Below are positions 54,801-56,965 of a stretch of 56,965 nt of DNA, in pieces (the stretch's first letter is position 1; every line of letters starts with the position of its first letter). The position numbers and the translations under genes are program-made. The notes below the pieces were generated by a model. It saw only the letters and a list, made by a program, of their open reading frames with translations. It searched no databases and was not told where the DNA came from. This stretch comes from Polyangiaceae bacterium (lineage in GTDB: Bacteria > Myxococcota_A > Polyangia > Polyangiales > Polyangiaceae): contig JAICQQ010000031.1 in NCBI GenBank assembly GCA_025937785.1, forward strand, positions 1-56,965. Reading direction: 5' to 3'.

Positions 54801-55116
54801 CGACCTTGGCGTACGCGCGACCGCAGCTAGCGACAGCACCGGCAGCGTCACAAGCACAGCCCGGATTCGGCTCGGCGCAGAGGCACTCGCTGGTGACGCT
54901 CGGGTCGCCGTCGTCGCAGTCCGAGCCGTGGGCGCAACCCACGCCGAAACCGTCGTCGTCCTGGTCCTGACACAGCGGTCGGCCGTTGCCACCATTGACG
55001 TCGATCGCCGCGGGGGGTTGCCTGCCGTCGTCGAGGCAGGCACCGGTCAGGAGCATGACCACACCCAATAGCGAATGGCTCGCGCTGAGCCTGGGGAGCC
55101 GTCGCTCTGGCCTCAT
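51811..55116 (-). CDS. large secreted multidomain lipoprotein with MopE-type and choice-of-anchor-like domains
   Basis: 1101 residues. Lipobox LLTGAC (C27). N-terminal MopE-like metal-binding segment (DQDDDGFGVGCAHGSDCDDGD, about 48-75), a Cys-rich part to about 235, two beta-sandwich units with FSTGSASGWTLDPSW (about 244) and FSETFPNLNDWTVSGAW (about 307), and MAM/choice-of-anchor-like character to about 560. A second MopE-like segment (YDGDGFSPASGDCLECDATI, about 615-660) and a choice-of-anchor L-like region (FNFNFFTSEYPEWLCTAYND, about 800-930) follow. Asp-rich loops suggest Ca2+ binding. It starts four bases inside the preceding gene (ATGA overlap). Surface display is probable; the ligand is unknown. 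Confidence 0.82.
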   Translation of the reverse strand: MRPERRLPRLSASHSLLGVVMLLTGACLDDGRQPPAAIDVNGGNGRPLCQDQDDDGFGVGCAHGSDCDDGDPSVTSECLCAEPNPGCACDAAGAVASCGRAYAKVGDQLICGEGITTCANGVWGECIINSAVAPKAPKLGELALGEASACESNPCDPHCTTFIDEPGDIGVDESSGIVESEAGITLVGQQQVVGPPVGGGFGCDGGAYPAMTGACGHHICEVGSALDATCDQKTYPAQTLSLLSESFSTGSASGWTLDPSWAVGNATSSSGHTTGNADPSSDTTPTSDDNIAGTVIGGNIGGGQTVFSETFPNLNDWTVSGAWSTPSSMTDAASYPSSGSGNRVARASNCSGCSITVASPINLSSYPSATLELLRFVDDALDSGDYLKVEAYNGSSWSTLSNWAGNVHDDDTWRSETFDLASYRSSGFKVRFVAKSGSSEYVQVDDVKITVPPVSETRWLTSPAFDASMVSTLSLQFRRWLNVEAPATRAAKVEVYDGTAWVNVWTNTAAISESSWSTQTLNLLAYKNSAMRIRFGWTGAATSKVSGWNLDDISVSGQYTPPPTSGCVGKVCEKDATCCGTAWHSGCLALIEDECQISCSVETSTNECVACYEDPSETTDYDGDGFSPASGDCLECDATISPAAYDFKGNAFDDDCDGTSDNPPTQCDGSLAAAGDAWAHAKAIGLCSVAGSNASGVLDASFVRANGTTACSDTKQYYVVKDFGSGNQPTEGTRMVVYSSGTARDTGDPGWIQPNGAGYDAGTSSTPAHSIPPAAGCTAGTPGKDSCGLKLKIRAPSNANSFSFNFNFFTSEYPEWLCTAYNDAFVAYYDGSLNTRSDKNISFDSKGNPVSVNNGFFSIPSGWPPQASGSHPLLNGSGYDGVCSNNHSGSTYRSNSICGGATGWLQTSAPVQPGEEITLHFSIWDTGDNQWDSAVLIDNFAWSPAEATVSTGRYEPGEEGTKLVASSFIRDYDASDICEPGQVPTWGLWSWSATTASDSKIGFYVASAATRAGLDSANEYPLSFQNPPGPSSLAGQQAVARGGTPDTQKGSTVVHDTLKANGLDAHQNFVRVRSYLVPSTDLTIAPLLKNWNLQLTCADAE

Positions 55117-55907
55117 GGGGCTCCGCCGAACTCGAACTCGACGAGCTCGAAGCCGAACTCAGCGCTGATCGTGACATCGGGAGCACGCCCGACCCGGTCG
55201 CTCGCTGCATCGGGCACGGTGCCGGGCACGATGTCATTCAAGACTTTGGACCACTCGCCGGGGACTACCGCCACCAGTGTGGCCGTGCCTCGGGTGCACT
55301 CCGCGTCGGTGGTCGCAGTCACGCGCACGTTGCGCAGTCGTATTTCGCGCGAGGCTCGAGCACCAGGCACGAGCATCCAGCCGGCTTCCGCGGCCGCCGC
55401 GGATCCGAAGCGTGGTCCCTCGAGCCAGGCGGGTGCCCGATTCGGCTTGCGCGACACTGGCCACGTCCGAGCTCCGCCCTTGCCCACGGTGTACGACACC
55501 GCCAGCGCGACGTCGGAGCCCGCGCCATCGGCAAACAGCACGAACGAAATCGGACTCTCCGCGTAGCTCGTGGCGCTCAAATGTGCCGCCAGCTCCGCGG
55601 GTGTCGGATCCAAAAATACCCCAGAAACGGCGGAGAAAGCGCGCTCCCCGACACAGGCGCTGACGGCGTCTTCGCCGCCCGTGGCGTCGGCGCCGGCCGA
55701 TCCCGTCGCACTAGAGCCGCTTTGGCGCCCACCAACACCGTCGCTCCCCGCAGCGCCAGCGTCATCCCCGCCCGCTCCGTTGGAGCTCGCGCTTGCAGCG
55801 CTGTCGACACGCGCGCTCGGGCTGAACTTCTTCGGACGTGCCTCCTGGCAAGCAACCAAAGCGCCGAGCAGGAGGTAGGTGACAACGCTGAAAACAGAAA
55901 ACTGCAC
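55113..55907 (-). CDS. lipoprotein, first gene of a secreted-protein operon
   Basis: 264 residues from a GTG at 55907 (weak ribosome-binding site in an AT-rich leader). Lipobox LVAC (C20), a Gly/Ala/Ser-rich linker to about 85, then a beta-rich domain (ESPISFVLFADGAGSDVALAVSYTVG, ASREIRLRNVRVTATTDAEC, DVTISAEFGFELVEFEFG) reminiscent of Ig-like or choice-of-anchor folds. The stop overlaps the ATG of the large lipoprotein, so the two are translationally coupled. No family recognised. Confidence 0.7.
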   Translation of the reverse strand: MQFSVFSVVTYLLLGALVACQEARPKKFSPSARVDSAASASSNGAGGDDAGAAGSDGVGGRQSGSSATGSAGADATGGEDAVSACVGERAFSAVSGVFLDPTPAELAAHLSATSYAESPISFVLFADGAGSDVALAVSYTVGKGGARTWPVSRKPNRAPAWLEGPRFGSAAAAEAGWMLVPGARASREIRLRNVRVTATTDAECTRGTATLVAVVPGEWSKVLNDIVPGTVPDAASDRVGRAPDVTISAEFGFELVEFEFGGAP

Positions 55908-56039
55908 TTCGACCTAATAACAAACGGTCTTTGCGCCCACGCGCTTAGCCCTCGGCGCGAAAAACCACTCGCTCCTTCCTCCGGACGCGAGCGCAGCGCG
56001 CCGCCTCTACCAGGTTCCAAGTGAGAACGCAGGAGAATG

Positions 56040-56370
56040 CAGCTACGCCTGGCAGCGACGCAATCTCCGAGTGCGATCCTGGTGCAGCGCGCGTTGCTCA
56101 TCGGAGGCGGACGCGAGTGATTCGCTCGCACTTTGTAGCGGCGGTAGCGGCGGCGGCGTCAACGAGGTCAGCGACTCTGGGCGCGCATTGTCCTCCATGT
56201 ACCCATCCCCCCGGCGCAGCCGACTCCAAGCCTTCGCTTCCTTTGCTCGCTCAATGGCCCCGATGAGCGCCGTGCGGGAGCAGTAGCACCGAAGATCGGC
56301 TCAGTGCTCCACCGAAGTATTGCGGGTCAGCCGAACTCCTCCGCGAACCCATGATGCGCTGTGTGTAGGG
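56040..56370 (-). pseudogene. decayed, internally deleted copy of paralog 3
   Basis: Base-level similarity to the 50250-51206 gene and its upstream region: GCTCATCGGAGGCGG(A/G)CGCGAG at about 56097 matches the gene at about 50690, the stretches GTCCTCCATG and GCTCGCTCA match near 50775 and 50830, and GAGCA then AGCACCG match near 50867. It then continues with AAGATC(A/G)GCTCAG(C/T)GCTC, which in the intact copy lies at 51261, outside the gene. About 380 bases, including the start codon and helical head, are missing, and several frameshifts break the remaining linker. Confidence 0.7.
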
Positions 56371-56825
56371 GTAGGGGGCTCTAGCTCCGTCGCTTCCCTG
56401 CCTTCGCGTAGCTTCATCGAAAACTTCCTTGGTTCGCCCTTCGACGCTGAACTGCATTGCCAATGCTCGCGGGCGAAGCCCCCGCGACCCTTGATGGGCG
56501 CGAGCACGCAGGCACGCTCAGCGTCGCGAGCGCAGCAACGTTTCAGATTGCTAGTGACGCTCAGGCTCACGCTCACGCTCACGCTCACGCTCACGCTCAG
56601 GGTTTCGAGTTCGGATCCGGAACCTGATCGGTCCTCGTCCTGGGGGTAAGCCCCTGCCGTCTGCTGCCGCGAGCCTGATCCTCAAACGCACAGCTCGTGG
56701 GCCACTGACTACTGGGCTCGAGCCCGATCCTGAGCAGCGACGGCGCTGTCCACGGGCTACCCAGCCCGTGCCTTGTCCTCGTTTCATGAACCTGATCCCT
56801 CGCTCCTGACCCTGAATTCGCGTTC
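56371..56825. other. 455 bases of low-complexity, gene-free DNA
   Basis: No gene is supported. It contains a hexamer array, several copies of CCTGATC (for example near 56621, 56670 and 56783), and short inverted repeats such as GGGGTAAGCCCC near 56642. The stretch lies between the decayed paralog and the group II intron end; it looks like decaying intergenic sequence. Confidence 0.5.
56557..56598. repeat. hexamer tandem repeat (GCTCAC)
   Basis: About five perfect copies of CACGCT, with degenerate copies at both ends. It encodes nothing credible in any frame. Confidence 0.85.
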
Positions 56826-56965
56826 GTCCCGGTAGGGACGGCCCTTTCGGGCCGCCCCCCGGACAGAACCCGGCGTACGATTTTCCCGTACCGGGCTCCC
56901 ACCTTGGGTCAACGGAGAGCGAAGCGGTCTGTCGGCCACGGATGGTGAATCCGAGGACGCGGAAG
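56826..56965 (-). mobile_element. group II intron, 3' end (domains V and VI), continuing beyond the window
   Basis: On the minus strand, 56898-56865 is a 34-base domain V: it starts GAGCC, has the AGC triad, a GAAA-type loop, a two-base CG bulge opposite the middle and ends GGGUUCU. It is followed by a domain VI-like hairpin (GGGGGGCGGCCC-GAAA-GGGCCGUCCC) and a CUAC tail whose A could be the branch point, about seven bases from a likely 3' end near 56826. The stop codon of the maturase lies just upstream (56909). The 5' part of the intron is outside the window. Confidence 0.85.
56909..56965 (-). CDS. C-terminal end of group II intron reverse transcriptase/maturase (partial)
   Basis: Only the last 18 codons are in the window: LPRPRIHHPWPTDRFALR then TGA. 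The RxxHPWPxxRF pattern followed directly by the intron's domain V is typical of intron-encoded reverse transcriptase ends. The gene runs off the right edge on the minus strand. Confidence 0.65.
   Translation of the reverse strand, partial: LPRPRIHHPWPTDRFALR

Noticed and set aside
56597..56902. A 101-residue frame at the right end
   Set aside because: It translates the group II intron domains V and VI and low-complexity DNA; it is a structural RNA region.

Overview
The window looks like a chromosomal segment of a high-GC myxobacterium (Myxococcota, probably the Polyangia/Sorangium side). Evidence: strong G/C third-position bias, many lipoproteins whose lipobox is followed by a long Gly/Ser/Ala linker, eukaryote-like Ser/Thr kinases, a 10-kb TPR gene, MopE-type and choice-of-anchor-like secreted proteins, a GH44 glucanase, and an sdh / mdh-sucCD-ndk arrangement. 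This placement is inference; there is no rRNA in the window.

Left part (1-11.3 kb): a hairpin-rich gene-free stretch, a stand-alone response regulator, a lipoprotein GH44 endoglucanase with a CBM-like N-terminus, a PLDc_N-like/TPR membrane protein and a DUF2279 (YfiM-like) protein. Then comes a cell-envelope carbohydrate block: two divergent GT4 glycosyltransferases and a three-gene operon encoding a DprE1-like FAD epimerase subunit and two DprE2-like SDRs. Middle-left (11.3-27.2 kb): a putative outer-membrane protein; an operon of one 3362-residue TPR protein plus two small paralogous proteins of an unrecognised family; a fabF-lipoprotein pair; and an HGSNAT-like membrane acyltransferase.

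Middle (27.3-35.5 kb): two Ser/Thr kinases and a DUF354 protein; a visibly less GC-rich stretch with a 3'-shortened trypsin-like lipoprotein, Cys-rich fragments and a CheW-like fragment; then a minus-strand operon (two-repeat lipoprotein and MFS transporter) led by a very well conserved cobalamin riboswitch.

Right part (35.7-49.2 kb) is core metabolism on the plus strand: sdhCAB (single large anchor, like mycobacterial Sdh1), a small helical protein, mdh, sucC, sucD, ndk, an unknown gene and dapD. A lipoprotein gene, a YdeP-family molybdopterin oxidoreductase and fdhD follow. From 49.3 kb the content is accessory: a duplicated Cys-rich lipoprotein, a third member of the small paralogous family, a three-gene operon of secreted lipoproteins, a decayed fourth copy of the paralogous family, low-complexity DNA, and the 3' end of a group II intron (maturase C-terminus plus domains V and VI) at the right edge.

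The observations most worth pursuing are the B12-riboswitch operon for an uncharacterised lipoprotein plus MFS protein, the small paralogous family tied to the giant TPR protein, and the DprE1-like enzyme that has Ala at the benzothiazinone-target Cys position.
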